DNA of 64,000 nucleotides, taken from the NCBI GenBank assembly GCA_026874595.1, contig CM049314.1, forward strand, positions 33,672,229 to 33,736,228, written 5' to 3'. Shown here piece after piece: positions 27,111 to 38,429 of this stretch. The stretch is from Sipunculus nudus. Lineage: Eukaryota; Annelida; Sipuncula; Golfingiida; Sipunculidae. The notes beneath the pieces are model-generated. The model was given only the letters and a program-made list of their open reading frames with translations. It was not told the origin of the DNA and did not search any database. Both the position numbers and the translations under genes were made by a program. Position 1 is the first letter of the stretch, and each line of letters starts with the position of its first letter.

Positions 27111-29954
27111 AGCTCATTTCAACATGCTTTATAGGTGATTGGGCCAGTTTAAATATGAACATATGTTGAATAAATGCAGCCCCCTATATGACATACTTTA
27201 AAATGTAACTTCTGGCTGTGCAAGACTAAAGTTGTTTCATTTCTGTCTTTCTCCCCATCTGCCAAAAAAGCCAGCACAAAAAGGTTAACTAATTGTGTTT
27301 AGCTGTGTACACATTCATCCATTTTTCCAGCAATGACAATCTGGCAACAACAATGCAGCAACAGCAAAAAATATCAGTTGTTTGTAAATTCTTTGTGGTG
27401 TACACATGCGCACAGCAAAAACAATACGGTACAACTATCCAGCTATTTTTTAATCGGTCTGCGAGTGATTTTTTGCCATTGCCTGACATAATCATACAGT
27501 GCCACTCTCATAAAATGATGTCACTTAACTACCATGCAGGGGCGTCCTTTCCCAGCATTATAGTTAAAAGAACACTGAGATGCCTCGAAAAGGCAAAATA
27601 TCAATGAAAAAAAGGTGTCTGTTGTCAATATACCAGTACATGATAATATTATCTTAATAACTCCTGATTTTTATGAGGTGTATGAAATAAATTCCAATAT
27701 GTTCCTTTCTGTCTTTGTCTCTTATTAATAGATTGGTCCCAGTATAACTCTTTATGATACTTGTTCAAAAACCACAACAATACCAGTAATATGAATAGTT
27801 TTCTGTGACACCCTGAAGACAGATGGAAGCAGATACTTTTTATAATAGACCTCAACAAGACTGGTTACCTACTTTCTGAAAAAGTTGGCAACTATTATTA
27901 TCCAAATGTTCTGTGGGGAAAAAAATCAATTACTGGCTCTGGAACCTTCATACATTCAACACATTAACAATCATTACAAAATTAATGTGTCAATTATTTC
28001 CCACAAAGAACTATCTAATATATTCACACCATTGCTCATTGCAGTTCAAGTTACCACATGTTAGTTCCTGCATGGACTTGACAATCCTTAACTATTCATA
28101 TCTATAAAACAATGTTTGATTTCATTATCAGCTGCTGTACGTCACCATTGTTGCCCGTTGATCTCTCACTATCAGGGGGAGATATGGTGACTGTACTGTG
28201 CACAAGGAAGTTTGGTCCAATATGAGTGAAAAAGGAAGCACTTTATAAAAATAAATACATTTACATTTGTATTTTATTATATAATAACCTCAGTTTTCAG
28301 GACTATTTTGTCCACTTGTCATTAACACATGATAGGGTTCATGCTTAATAAAAGAAGAAATGTTTCATAAATAAAGTCCTCCAAAATATGGCTAAATACA
28401 TGTGTATCTTTCTACATATCATAATTTCTAATTAGTATCTTAATTGAATGGCATATGAAGAGAGCTCTACATGGGTGAATTCCAAGACATAATCCCTTCT
28501 GTGTTGTTAGCTTCATTTGTGTGATTAATTTAGGCCTGACTTTATTTATCAGTTTGTTGTCTGAACTTGCAGAGCTAAAATTTCTGAATTTAAAAAAAAA
28601 ATTTAATAAAAAAAAAAATGATTACCTGAAACATTAAACGTTAACCAGATATTGTTTCTGGGATTTTTCCCCCAAGCAAATGTGTCTTAAAAAACAGCCC
28701 TGGCCCCTGCATGGGGATTCCTAGTATTGCTGCCCCAGATTATATAGGCCTACACAAAGATGAACATTTATGACCATGCTCATGGTTGGGTTTTAGGCTG
28801 CCCAAAACCTGTTTTTGGCAGGGCAGTGCCTTAAACTTGCTTTTAACTGCCTTATAAATAAATTATAACCTGCCTAAAACTGCTGTTAACTGCAAAAAGA
28901 AATCCTTAGTTACCTGCACATATGACTTTCCGTTTATCAATGTTATATTGTAAGACAGCTTAATATATTAAAGAAACAGGATGGCTCAATAAATTAAAAG
29001 TGTTAAAAAGCAACAAATGAAAACAACACTACTTCAAGTTGTCCATATAAACACAATACACTGTAAGTCATAGCTGGTTCATGCTGATCAGCATGTTCAT
29101 TTAGCTGGTTAGTGCCACCTTTCTAGGAAACATTGTGTGGTGTGACATGATTCACACTCCAAAGGTGGCTGTTTGGTCAGATTACAAGTCCTCGTAGTAA
29201 AAAGTGCTGCCACCTAACCCCATAAAACACTCATCTCACGGTCATTTATGCTGGGATTTACACCAAAATTTAATCAATTAGGAGGGTTTCACAATACCCA
29301 CCTATCACCTATAAATCTTATTTCAACCAAATCCATGAAATCAGATATCTTGCGGACACACACACACAGAAATAAGTGAAAAAAAAATAACCCTCACTAA
29401 CAACATAACTCAAACAACATGAATGCCATCTCATGAAATTTTCAGGGCAGTTACTGAATTAGCCAATAAAGAAGCAATTAGATTTCAGAGTGTATGTGGC
29501 ACATGATCCGAATTGAGGAATATCATCAAGGAATATCCACAAATGTAGAGTCACTTATACATGAATGAACCTAGGAATATGGGCCAAATAAGTGAATGCA
29601 ATCACAGATGCGGGAGCATCCCACATCAGAGACCCCAACATGGCGGAGGATTACATTCCTTAGAATGCAGATTTCTAGTTATCATTTGCAATGGCATATT
29701 GAAGAATTGTTTTGACGGTCAATACCTTTTAATATTTATTCCCCTTCTTCCTTCCCTCAGGTCCTTCACAAAATGTTAATGAGTTAAAAAAAAATTCAAA
29801 ATCTGGCTGTAGCTGAAATCTAGTTATACATGCATAAGGTGTTAAGATTAGAACTAGACACCCTGGTGCCTCAGGAGGTAAGCAAGGAAGATTGTTCATC
29901 AATGGATCCTCATGGTACACAATAAGTTTTTGATAATGATATGAATTATGACTA
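27111..29954. other. Intronic sequence, nothing firmly recognised
   Basis: AT-rich. A somewhat GC-richer patch at 29560-29660 has no matching pair of splice sites in an open frame that I could defend. No repeats with clear ends were seen. Confidence 0.4.
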
Positions 29955-30100
29955 GGGGTGTAACAATGCATCAAAGAATTAATGCTTTGAATTGCAAGCT
30001 GTCTGTTAAATTGTAATAGATTATTAACCTCTGAGTTGATTCATTTTGATGATTTTTTTTGCATGTACTATCCTAAAATTTGACAGAGCAGTTCTTGATG
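29955..30100 (+). mobile_element. hAT-like left terminus
   Basis: TAGGGGTGTAACAATGCATC followed by AAAGAATTAATGCTTTGAAT has the short inverted box pattern of hAT MITE ends. No unambiguous right end was found; a sequence near 30855-30915 (AATCGATTCAATGGGCCC) is a weak candidate. Confidence 0.35.
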
Positions 30101-30370
30101 TGGAAGCTCTTTATCCTGTATGAATCTGAATCTACTTTGAGAGTTCGCCAGCAGACCACTCCACTTGTATATGGCAGTGACAAACAGATGGAGAGCTACA
30201 TTTTTCTTTTGTTTTCTGAAATTTACTAACATCTGTTTTGGTCAAATTGCTTTGTATTTTAATGTCTTAACATAAGTACTTAAGCAAGAATTGACTTATC
30301 CATGAACTCTATGCGACCTTAATCGCATATTCATTCAATGAATAAACATAAGCATGGGACTAAGGAGCAA

Positions 30371-30505
30371 CCAATCAGGTGACCTGAAACATTGTAAAGC
30401 GCCAATCATCTGACAGCAACAAAATTTTGCATAATTTGACAGAGCTCTATCAAACAGAACACGTGTAGTCTATAAATACTACCAGTACCCATGTCGTCAT
30501 GTTTT
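30371..30505 (+). promoter_or_regulatory. Promoter-like cluster: two CCAAT, E-box, TATA
   Basis: CCAAT boxes at 30371 and 30402, CACGTG at 30460 and TATAAATA at 30471 occur in this order, with about 65 bp between the second CCAAT box and the TATA box, the spacing of a typical RNA polymerase II promoter. A start near 30500 is predicted. CRE-type sites (TGACGTCA at 30686, CGACGTCA near 30701) follow. No downstream ORF of substance was found, so any product would be noncoding or transposon-derived. Confidence 0.35.
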
Positions 30506-31309
30506 CCGGGATATTTTATTATACGAAGGAGACAGTATAAAAACTTTCTAGGCTATAGGTTGATGGAGCCATAATAATGTCTTACCTGGCACATAATTGG
30601 TATGGGACAAATAATCCAATATATATTGCAACACAGTTCATATATGACTGCGATATAGTAAACATGGTCAGGTGATACCAGTTGATGACGTCAGTCAATA
30701 CGACGTCATGCGCCATCGCCCTTTGTGATGTCATTATCATGTTATAATCAGCTCTCGCTACCATGGGCATGGAAGTCCATATGTGTAGGAGCATTTTGAG
30801 GGCTCATTATAATAATAAGTTAAAAGGGCGGAGCATTTGGGCTGTGGTGAATAGGTCAATTGAATCAAGAACTGAAGTTAAAGAATCAATAACTGAATCG
30901 ATTCAATGGGCCCTCACAATTTACAGGCCTATATTTTGCAGTGGCCAAGTGACTGTGTATGCCTTCACATCTGGTAACTCACATGTACAGCCTGGGACCA
31001 TTATGTTTATATCAACAGGGTTTTTTCATATTCATTTAATAATTCGAAACAAATAGTGCTACTTTCAAATGAGTATGTAACAAATCAAAAATGTCAATTC
31101 ATATATTTAATGAACTGGTATTATTACCAAATGACAAATCATGTATTAAATGGAAAATTTCAAGATCACCTTTGTTTGCAACAAACAGAGTAATATATAA
31201 CCTTTTAGTTTAAGGGGATTTTATTGACAAAGCTGGTCATATCAGAAACAAATTGGTTATATTGTAAATTCTCATTCAAGGGGCCAAATTACCTAGAAAG
31301 CATGTTTAG

Positions 31310-31555
31310 TTAACACGAAAAATAGCTTCTTCCCTTTAAAATAAATCTATCCCTGCCAAAATATTGCCTTGAAACCTTTTGCTTACTAATGTAAACAAGT
31401 GTTAAAACAGTGAACCGGGCGCAATCGCAGATGTAAACATAAACACAATGTGTCGAGCCGTGTGCTGCGCACCACAACACGTGCCAATCATGAGATGCCC
31501 TGACTGACTTGGCTGAAAAAATGTAATACATGTTCCCGCTAGCTGAAACACCGCA
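31310..31555 (-). repeat. Dispersed ~230-bp repeat, inverted copy
   Basis: Inverted relative to the copy at 26884-27110: the sequence CCTTGAAACCTTTTGCTTAC and the boundary CATGTTCCCGCTAGC match in reverse complement. Confidence 0.6.
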
Positions 31556-31910
31556 TTTCTCCTCTTACTGGGACATCTGGTTAAGCGACCTTGTTATGGT
31601 AAACAAACTGTGTTTACCAACACGCAGGGCTATAACAAGGTGTTAAACAGTCGTATGCGAGGAAATAAGACTATGTGCTGGAATGTTTTGATGGGATACT
31701 TTAATATGAAGCAAAAGTGAACTACTAGTGTGAAATAATAGGCATTATATTGCTCCTGATTATGTCCTTTTAAATAGTAAATACCAGCATGGTTAAATTC
31801 AGCTGAATCTGGGTATTTATTTGTTGATAAACAATTTACTTCTGTTCCTTTAAATATGGGCCCCCCAGTGATAAAATAAATAAAATAATGGTTATACTTA
31901 GGATACTCAC

Positions 31911-32015
31911 CGGTAATTGTATATTTAAAAATGTCCCATGGTTGTTAACCCTGGTGCCCTGTTGTGATTGCTGACGGCGAGCTTGATATCCTGGACGCCA
32001 CGTTGTCCTCCCCGG
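31911..32015 (-). CDS. Candidate alternative exon, phase 0-0
   Basis: On the minus strand acceptor CCGGATTCTCAG precedes 32015 and a strong donor (CCG|GTGAGTATC) follows 31911. The 105-nt segment is CpG-rich for this region and open for 35 codons: PGRTTWRPGYQARRQQSQQ..., ending NIQLP. It lies between the 40.4-kb and 22.9-kb exons and is phase-compatible with both. The peptide is unlike a conserved domain, and the segment contains an ATG with a four-codon frame (MGHF, stop) in another phase. It may equally be a noncoding first exon from an alternative promoter. Confidence 0.35.
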
Positions 32016-32167
32016 CTGAGAATCCGGAGGAAAAGTCTCAAGATCAGACCCACTGCTGGCACTTAACAGCTGTCAATCAAAGTAAACTGTCAATCAATGG
32101 CTGCTGTGATTGTCAATCAAAGTGAACAGTCAATCAATTAAACTCTTGTGGCCATTGTCTCAAGAAG

Positions 32168-32168
<1 letters not shown>

Positions 32169-32246
<78 letters not shown>
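32169..32246 (+). repeat. (TA)n microsatellite
   Basis: A pure run of about 78 bp. It creates spurious YIYIYI reading frames. Confidence 0.95.
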
Positions 32247-32249
<3 letters not shown>

Positions 32250-33229
32250 GTTAGCGTTATACAAGGATATATCAACGTTATGTGTGAGAGGTGTTCTCCA
32301 GGTCAAGAGCTCTCAGGCGTTAGATTAACTTAGATAGTTCAGTGAAACTGCATGAAAGCACACACATCATGGCACTTGAAGCTGGAGGATATGTGCCACT
32401 TACTTCAACTGTGAAATAACATGTCAATTATATAAAAAAATTTAACATAAACATTACAGATCTTTGCCAACAGAAAATGAGTGCGTGTAACTTTAAATGT
32501 TCTTTTTGTTCTCAATGATAAAGATGCGTTATGAACTTTTTGATTTACTACTATACATAGCACATTATGTAAAGAAAATGTACCTGATGTGATAGATTTA
32601 TTTTTATTAAATACTGTATTCCACCTATTAAAGAAGCATTCTCTATTAGTTTTGGGACGATATGGGTTTTTGATATCATGATAATTATTCAAATTTTATC
32701 GTGATATACAGTGATATCACGATATTTTTAATAATAGATAATGGCATTAATAAGCCATCAATAATGATATAAATAACAACCACCTTTAAATTCTTGACTT
32801 TAAACAAGGGGTGAACTATTAATATTATTTATACCCATTGTGCCAGTACCACAGAAAAACTCATTAAGTGATGTAAGTTGCATGAAGGCGCTGCAGGTGT
32901 GTATGCCGGAGAATCCTGGCAAATTTTTGAGAGGGTGTCATCCCATCATGGCTAAAAATTCCAACCCAATTTTATATGGCAAAATATGCAACCTGTATGG
33001 AATGTTAAATCCAGTGGTGACACTCTTATGTTTTTTTCGTTCCATGCAATAAAAGCATAAATATTTTTTATTGCTCTTCTTTATAATGTTATTTTTTCCT
33101 GGAATTCTCAAGCTTTTGTCCTCTATGTTTCATCCTGCTACTTCCGGACATTTCCGACTAATCCTGAAGTCCGTAAGCACAGGGTTCCACCTACATTCAG
33201 GTATTCAATTACATGTGGTTTATAAAAAT

Positions 33230-33424
33230 GGTATAGGGACATATCGGCCGCCGTCGACATCGGCCGCCGGCCTCAAATGGACCATATCGGCCGCCGGCGC
33301 CCAGCGGGACGCAATATCGGCTGCCAGCTGCAATTGCCCACAGGCCTGTATTAACTCTGTCAAGTCAACCATATCGGCCGCGGAAAGAACTAGGCTACCA
33401 TATCGGCCGCCGCCTCCTCATTAT
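33230..33424 (+). repeat. Left terminal inverted repeat of the MULE
   Basis: Near-identical in reverse complement to 35719-35912. It contains six spaced ATCGGCYGC boxes. The 33071-33496 reading frame that crosses it is a by-product of the repeat: the same peptide appears from the other TIR. Confidence 0.9.
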
Positions 33425-33768
33425 ACGTTTCATTGGATAATCTATAGTCTCTCTCTCTCTCTCTCTCTCTCTCGCTCTCTTATATTGTATATATAATGTA
33501 GAGGTGAGCATTTATACACAAACATACAGACACACACACAAACACATAAGTATAAGTTTATGGTTTACATCACATCACGTATGCAATGGATTTATCTAAC
33601 ATTTAAAATAAAAGTCATATATATGTGTTACATCAAATGTTAACTTAATATTTATTGTGACTGAGGCTTATTAGATATTTTTATCATAAAAAACTATTAT
33701 TATTATTTTATTTATGGTTATTACCAATATTTTTATTAATATAAACGCTGTCGTTATTTCAACTGCAG

Positions 33769-34983
33769 TCTGTTTTTCGGAAGGTCCAGGAACTAGGTCT
33801 TCAACGGGCATACAGCCACGACGCAGGCACATACCACGTAAGTTTATAATATCTATTGTACATGTATATAGCATCGATGTTTCAATATATTATCTTGAAA
33901 ATGCTTTATAGACTGACACCTGAAACTGGCCGAGTAAGCGCAGTCTAACCTGTACTATACATGCTGAAAATCTGTAATGGTCTGTCTGGTCTGTCTGATA
34001 CATCAGAAGTAGATTGTACATGGTAACTTTGTTCATATTCACATGTATATTCCTTGTAATATTAATGATAATCATCTAATCACCTGAGGTCGCAATAAAT
34101 TGATTGTTTTTACGTTTATCACAACAGATATGCAGAACATTCATGAGTCTGCCACTTCTACCTTTCGAGCATGCCGCCGGTGTATTCCAGTCAGTTTGCG
34201 ACTCGCTTCCTGCAAACATTCCGGAACTTCACAGTCTTGCAGGGTATATGAGGAAACAGTGGATTGTCGGCAGCATGTTCTCACCAAAAGACTGGTCCGT
34301 TTATAAGCTGGACGTGAGAACAAACAACGACGTGGAGGGCTACCACAACCGTCTCAACAGGAAAGGAAGAGGAGGTACGTATAAGCAATCTTAAAACTAT
34401 TCGATCACAGTCATATTATAAAAATATGCGTGATTCTGTTCCTATATTATTATAGTGGTTAACCTTTTTTAACTGCAGTAGTAATGTGTGGTACCGTTAT
34501 TTGTATATTGTATAACGTATGTATCTAAATCTAAATATATAGTAAATATAAGTATATATAGAGCATTAATAGGACATTTTCATATATATCTCCATATATA
34601 TCTCCATATGTATCTAAATCTAAATATATAGTATATATAAGTATATATATAGCATTAACAGGACATTTTCATATCAATGTACGTTAATCTGTATTCACAC
34701 AGGCAACCTTTCGTTCTACCGTTTGGTCAATTTGCTGCAGAAGGAGGCACAGGTTGTTAATATGACAGCTGAACTAGTATCAAGGGAAGAAGTCTCCAGG
34801 ATATCGTCACACAGAAGCCGTGACGTAAACAGTCGACTCTTCGCTTTATGGAGAGAGTACGGGGATGGGGAGCGGAGCGCTACCTCTCTCTTGGCTGCAG
34901 GTAGCAGATTGGTTTGCCCAAAACCAAGTCTGCAACCCGCGGACGAGCCACAGCAGCAAGAGGACCAGCAAGTGATCGCCTGA
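33769..34983 (+). CDS. MULE transposase, C-terminal part, three exons
   Basis: The exons are 33769-33837 (after aactgcag, before CAC|GTAAGT), 34128-34374 (after tcacaacag, before GGAG|GTACGT) and 34703-34983 (after tcacacag, stop TGA). Joined they give 597 nt, 198 codons and a stop, in one frame. Visible blocks: FRKVQELGLQRAYSHD, then TFMSLPLLPFEHA, then WSVYKLDVRTNNDVEGYHNR, then LVNLLQKEAQ. This order matches the region at and after the catalytic part of metazoan FLYWCH/MULE transposases (…RKVQELGL…FM.LP.LP…RTNN.VEG.H.R…). The tail after about residue 165 is Gln/Pro-rich and unrecognised. Upstream catalytic Asp residues and any DNA-binding domain are missing between the left TIR and 33769, so the product cannot be a complete transposase. 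Confidence 0.8.
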
Positions 34984-35581
34984 GCTATTGTTTTTCTTAT
35001 TTGTTTTTTTTTTTAAATCTTGTGAGATACATGTATAAATATTCCCTGTGATATTTTTTTTTCTCATCTGCTTTTATATTAGTTTTATGTAGAGGTGATG
35101 ATGATGCGTGTTAGTGCAGTGCAGCAGAGTAAGTTGGTTTTAGTCAGACTATAATATATATATAGCATTCCTTGGATTTAAACGAGAATGTTTTTGATGT
35201 ATATTGTTACATTTTTTTTTGTAAATATTCTTTGTAAATATAAGTACCAAGATTTTCTTTTGTTCACACGTTTTAGTCAGATTTTATTGGGTTGGATTTA
35301 AGCGTAGAAGTATTGTGATATATATATATAGTTTATTGAGATGTTGCTGTGATGCTTTTATCATGCAGTAGTTTTGGTCAGTGTTTGCAATGGTTATTGT
35401 CATTTCTGTTAATAAATGTGTATTTACTGTAATTTGTCGTTTTTCCGATTGGGAGTTGGTGCGTGTGTGAGGTGGAGTTGAAAACGTTTGCAAAATGCTC
35501 GTGGTCACACTGAATAAAAAAAGCTTCAATTCATATAAAATATTGAATGAAAATTGATCTATACACACATATATATATATA

Positions 35582-35629
<48 letters not shown>

Positions 35630-35718
35630 TAGCTAGAGAGAGAGCGAGAGACTATAAATTATGCAATTTAAGGCCCTCAGTTTGTGTAATATTCCTACAG
35701 ATTTATGCACTTAGCAGC

Positions 35719-35912
35719 TAATGAGGAGGCGGCGGCCGATATGGTAGCCTAGTTCTTTCCGCGGCCGATATGGTTGACTTGACAGAGTTAATACAGGCCT
35801 GTGCGCAATTGCAGCTGGCGGCCGATATTGCGTCCCGCTGGGCGCCGGCGGCCGATATGGTCCATTTGAGGCCAGCGGCCGATGTCGACGGCGGCCGATA
35901 TGTCCCTAAACC
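35719..35912 (-). repeat. Right terminal inverted repeat of the MULE
   Basis: Reverse complement of the left TIR with few differences, followed by the 8-bp duplication. An (AT)n run at about 35570-35625 and a GAGAGAGCGAGAG stretch lie just inside. Confidence 0.9.
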
Positions 35913-37944
35913 ATAAAAATAAATGTGATTCTTGGAAATATCAAGCTTAAGGTAATTGGGCGGGTAATACCCAGGCGGGTAATACCCCTTATTACTCGGG
36001 CCGGCAATAAGCCTTAAAACCCACATGTGGGTTTTAATGGGCAATATTATTTGGGATTTTCTAGAAGCATCCTTTTCAATCTCAGAACTGCTGCATAAAA
36101 TGCATATAATCAAATAAAATGGAAAATCTCCAGTGATTGTCCATGAAATACTAGTATGTTTAATACCAATAGATAAGCAACATCACAGATATTAAGCACA
36201 CAAGCAAGAAGTTGTGTCATGCACCAATGCTATTATGATACATCATGCAATATGTTCAAACTGTTTTATACAAACTGCTACCAGTCCAGTACAGAATGTC
36301 CACAAAAGGCATGATTGCAGGTCACAAGCTTTGCACACGTTGTACTCCAAGTTGATTGCCAATCTTGTTTTGTATGTAGCCAAAGTTAGAGAACACACCT
36401 TCTGCAGCAGCAGAACTGACTGGCATACAGAGAAGATTAGATGTGTATGACACTAGCACTGAGGTGTCACTGTGGCTTCACCTGTATGGTATCATATACA
36501 TGTACTGCCAATCAGTTGACACTTGAAAGCCAGTAACCATCTTGTGTCAACCAGTTAGCCAGTTTTTGTACACACCCAATAAGTAATCCATCCACTTTCA
36601 ATCTTTCATTGATACAAAGGAAATTATTTCAAAATCATTAAATAATATAAAAGAGAGATTCAGATAGAAATATGGTTGAAATAATGGGAGTTACAAAGTA
36701 CGGCAGGTTTATACTCCATCTTAAAGACTCCTGATTTTTTTTTAATTATCATTGTTATATATATTTTAAAGCAAAGAGGCATACTGATCACAGTATTTTC
36801 CAAGCTGGTACAAGAAATTTTGAGTTCAGTCAGTTGTCTTTGAGACTATATAGCCCATAAATCCTGTAAAACCCATAAAACCCAGGTTTACCCAGTAAAA
36901 CCCATTGGGCTGGGTTTTATGCTTAAAGCCTGGGTTTTGCCCAACCCTGCTTGGAAATAAATTTATTTTGAACATGGACAGACTCTTATGATGCCAGTTT
37001 CTCAGAAAATATACTTTAAGGTCTTGCTTGTGCACCAAAATCGTGAACAAAAATTTATATCATGATATCGCGTTAATAGGAAAGTTGACGGTATGATAAC
37101 TGTAGCTGTCAGTTATCTTGATAATACCGTATCCCGGTAACCGTCCCAACCCTATTCTCTAGTTGCATAAAAATTAATTGTACCCATCACGTGCATGTTT
37201 TTTTTTCATCACATTAGTTCATATCCTCCTGTCCTTTTATCTGAAATATTAGCCATGACAGTTCAAACTGAACGCTTTTTTTCATAACCTGGTGTGGCAG
37301 CAGGATGGTAGTTTCAGTATTATACAATGTCATTTTTTAACAGCTATTTTGTTGTTTTCAAGTTGTTTGTATAAGACATGATGCAGCTGACCCTGTGATG
37401 CTGCTGTGAGTGTAAACAACAGTTTACTTGTGTCTGAAGCACAGACATCCTACACCTGTGCATTATTTGGCCAGTTGGACAGCTGGGGCCCAGAGGTTGG
37501 CCGAAGGGATTATTTCTTAGATCTCAAGCATTTTGTAACAGCTTTATATATCAGTAAATCTTTACCCAACTAGATTTAGGATTAATTAAGCACTCCAGGC
37601 AATAAAACTGTTCTACATACATGTTTCCACTCCCTGGATAGTGCCCACTGCCTCTACGCCACTGAACCCAAACTTGCCTTTGTCAAATCACTGACTTAAT
37701 GGTCTGCTCATCCCACTGATGTTGTGGAAGATCCCTTTTCATACTATGTCAAATACTGATTTTGTATCTGTTGTATGGTACTGACATGACCATTTATGAT
37801 TGAATTAAAGGGGCATAATCAAGAGCAATATTTTATTATTACTATTCTTTCATACTATCAGTTTCTTTTTGCTTTCTTCAAAAGTTTCCAAGCAAAACCA
37901 TCCCAGCACATGGGCTCAGTATCTCCACTTCAGCTTCTTATGGT

Positions 37945-38368
37945 TCAGACATTCTGCGAGTGAGTACACATGGTCCACGTGTGTATGTTTACCATAACAA
38001 GGCCGCTTGACTGGAGGGCCGAATTTGCACATGCACAACAGATCCCAAACAAGTAGTCCAAACCAATCCATACATGGACCCTCATACCCTCTGATACATC
38101 TTTGCTGGATAGACAGTACAGTCCATGGGCCCAATGTAGATTTGCTGTGGAACCTATCACAACAGATATAATTATATGTGATAGGTCCAGATGCCTCTGC
38201 TGAAATGACGTGCAGGACAGCGTGACCCAGTACATCAGGTCCCTGAGCCACCGCAACACGTGATGATCAGCCAGAACATGCATTATACTTTTGAGGTCAA
38301 AATCAGTCAGAGCACCTCCTGATTGATAGAACATGAACGTACATGATTGTGAAACACAGGTCATGAGC
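37945..38368 (-). CDS. Candidate exon or ORF, unidentified membrane-type protein
   Basis: On the minus strand a strong acceptor (tcttcttttcag) precedes 38368 and an open frame of about 140 codons follows to a TGA at 37945. It reads LMTCVSQSCTFMFYQSGGAL, a polar middle, then hydrophobic LSHIIISVVIGSTANL and WIGLDYLFGICCACANS segments. A possible donor (ATG|GTAAACAT) lies inside, near 37992. I do not recognise the protein. The acceptor phase (one base completes an Arg codon) does not join to the phase-0 exon at 40360. It could be an exon of another gene, a pseudogene or chance; it is unusually long for this AT-rich DNA. Confidence 0.3.
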
Positions 38369-38429
38369 CTGAAAAGAAGATGGACAATGCAGGTGGTGAT
38401 CACAACATGTTTATGTTGGCGCAAGTGAA

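Larger units (their letters stand above)
33230..35912 (+). mobile_element. Mutator-like element (MULE) with ATATCGGCCGCC-rich TIRs
   Basis: The perfect 8-bp duplication ATAAAAAT lies at 33222-33229 and 35913-35920. The inverted repeats are 195 bp (33230-33424) and 194 bp (35719-35912), starting GGTATAGGGACATATCGG (right end: GGTTTAGGGACATATCGG). Weaker similarity continues inward through ATAGTCTCTC runs. Each TIR carries six ATCGGCYGC boxes (left: 33241, 33258, 33284, 33314, 33371, 33400), likely transposase binding sites, and is far more GC-rich than its surroundings. The interior encodes the C-terminal part of a MULE transposase; the N-terminal zinc finger and most of the catalytic domain are absent, so this is a deletion derivative. 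Confidence 0.9.
32646..37153. mobile_element. hAT-like element interrupted by a MULE
   Basis: The perfect 8-bp direct repeat ATTCTCTA flanks the element (32638-32645 and 37154-37161). The right terminus, reverse-complemented, reads AGGGTTGGGACGGTTACCGG; the left reads TTAGTTTTGGGACGATATGG. Both are followed by ATATCATGATA-like blocks. The 8-bp duplication and GGGTTGGGACG end are typical of hAT elements. Removing the nested MULE and its duplication leaves about 1.8 kb with no recognisable hAT transposase, so it is non-autonomous or decayed. The interior includes AAAACCCA/TGGGTTTT-rich stretches (35940-36050 and 36840-36955). Confidence 0.7.

Noticed and set aside
29561-29779. GC-richer 72-codon ORF
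   Set aside because: No defensible splice pair or known motif.
32110-32333. Overlapping frames encoding long YIYIYI runs
   Set aside because: Translation of the (TA)n microsatellite; the same happens at 12225, 45635 and 53637.
33071-36113. Two ORFs with the same GTYRPPSTSAAGLKW peptide (33071-33496 plus, 35718-36113 minus)
   Set aside because: Both come from the two MULE inverted repeats; the peptide identity is TIR identity, not a gene.
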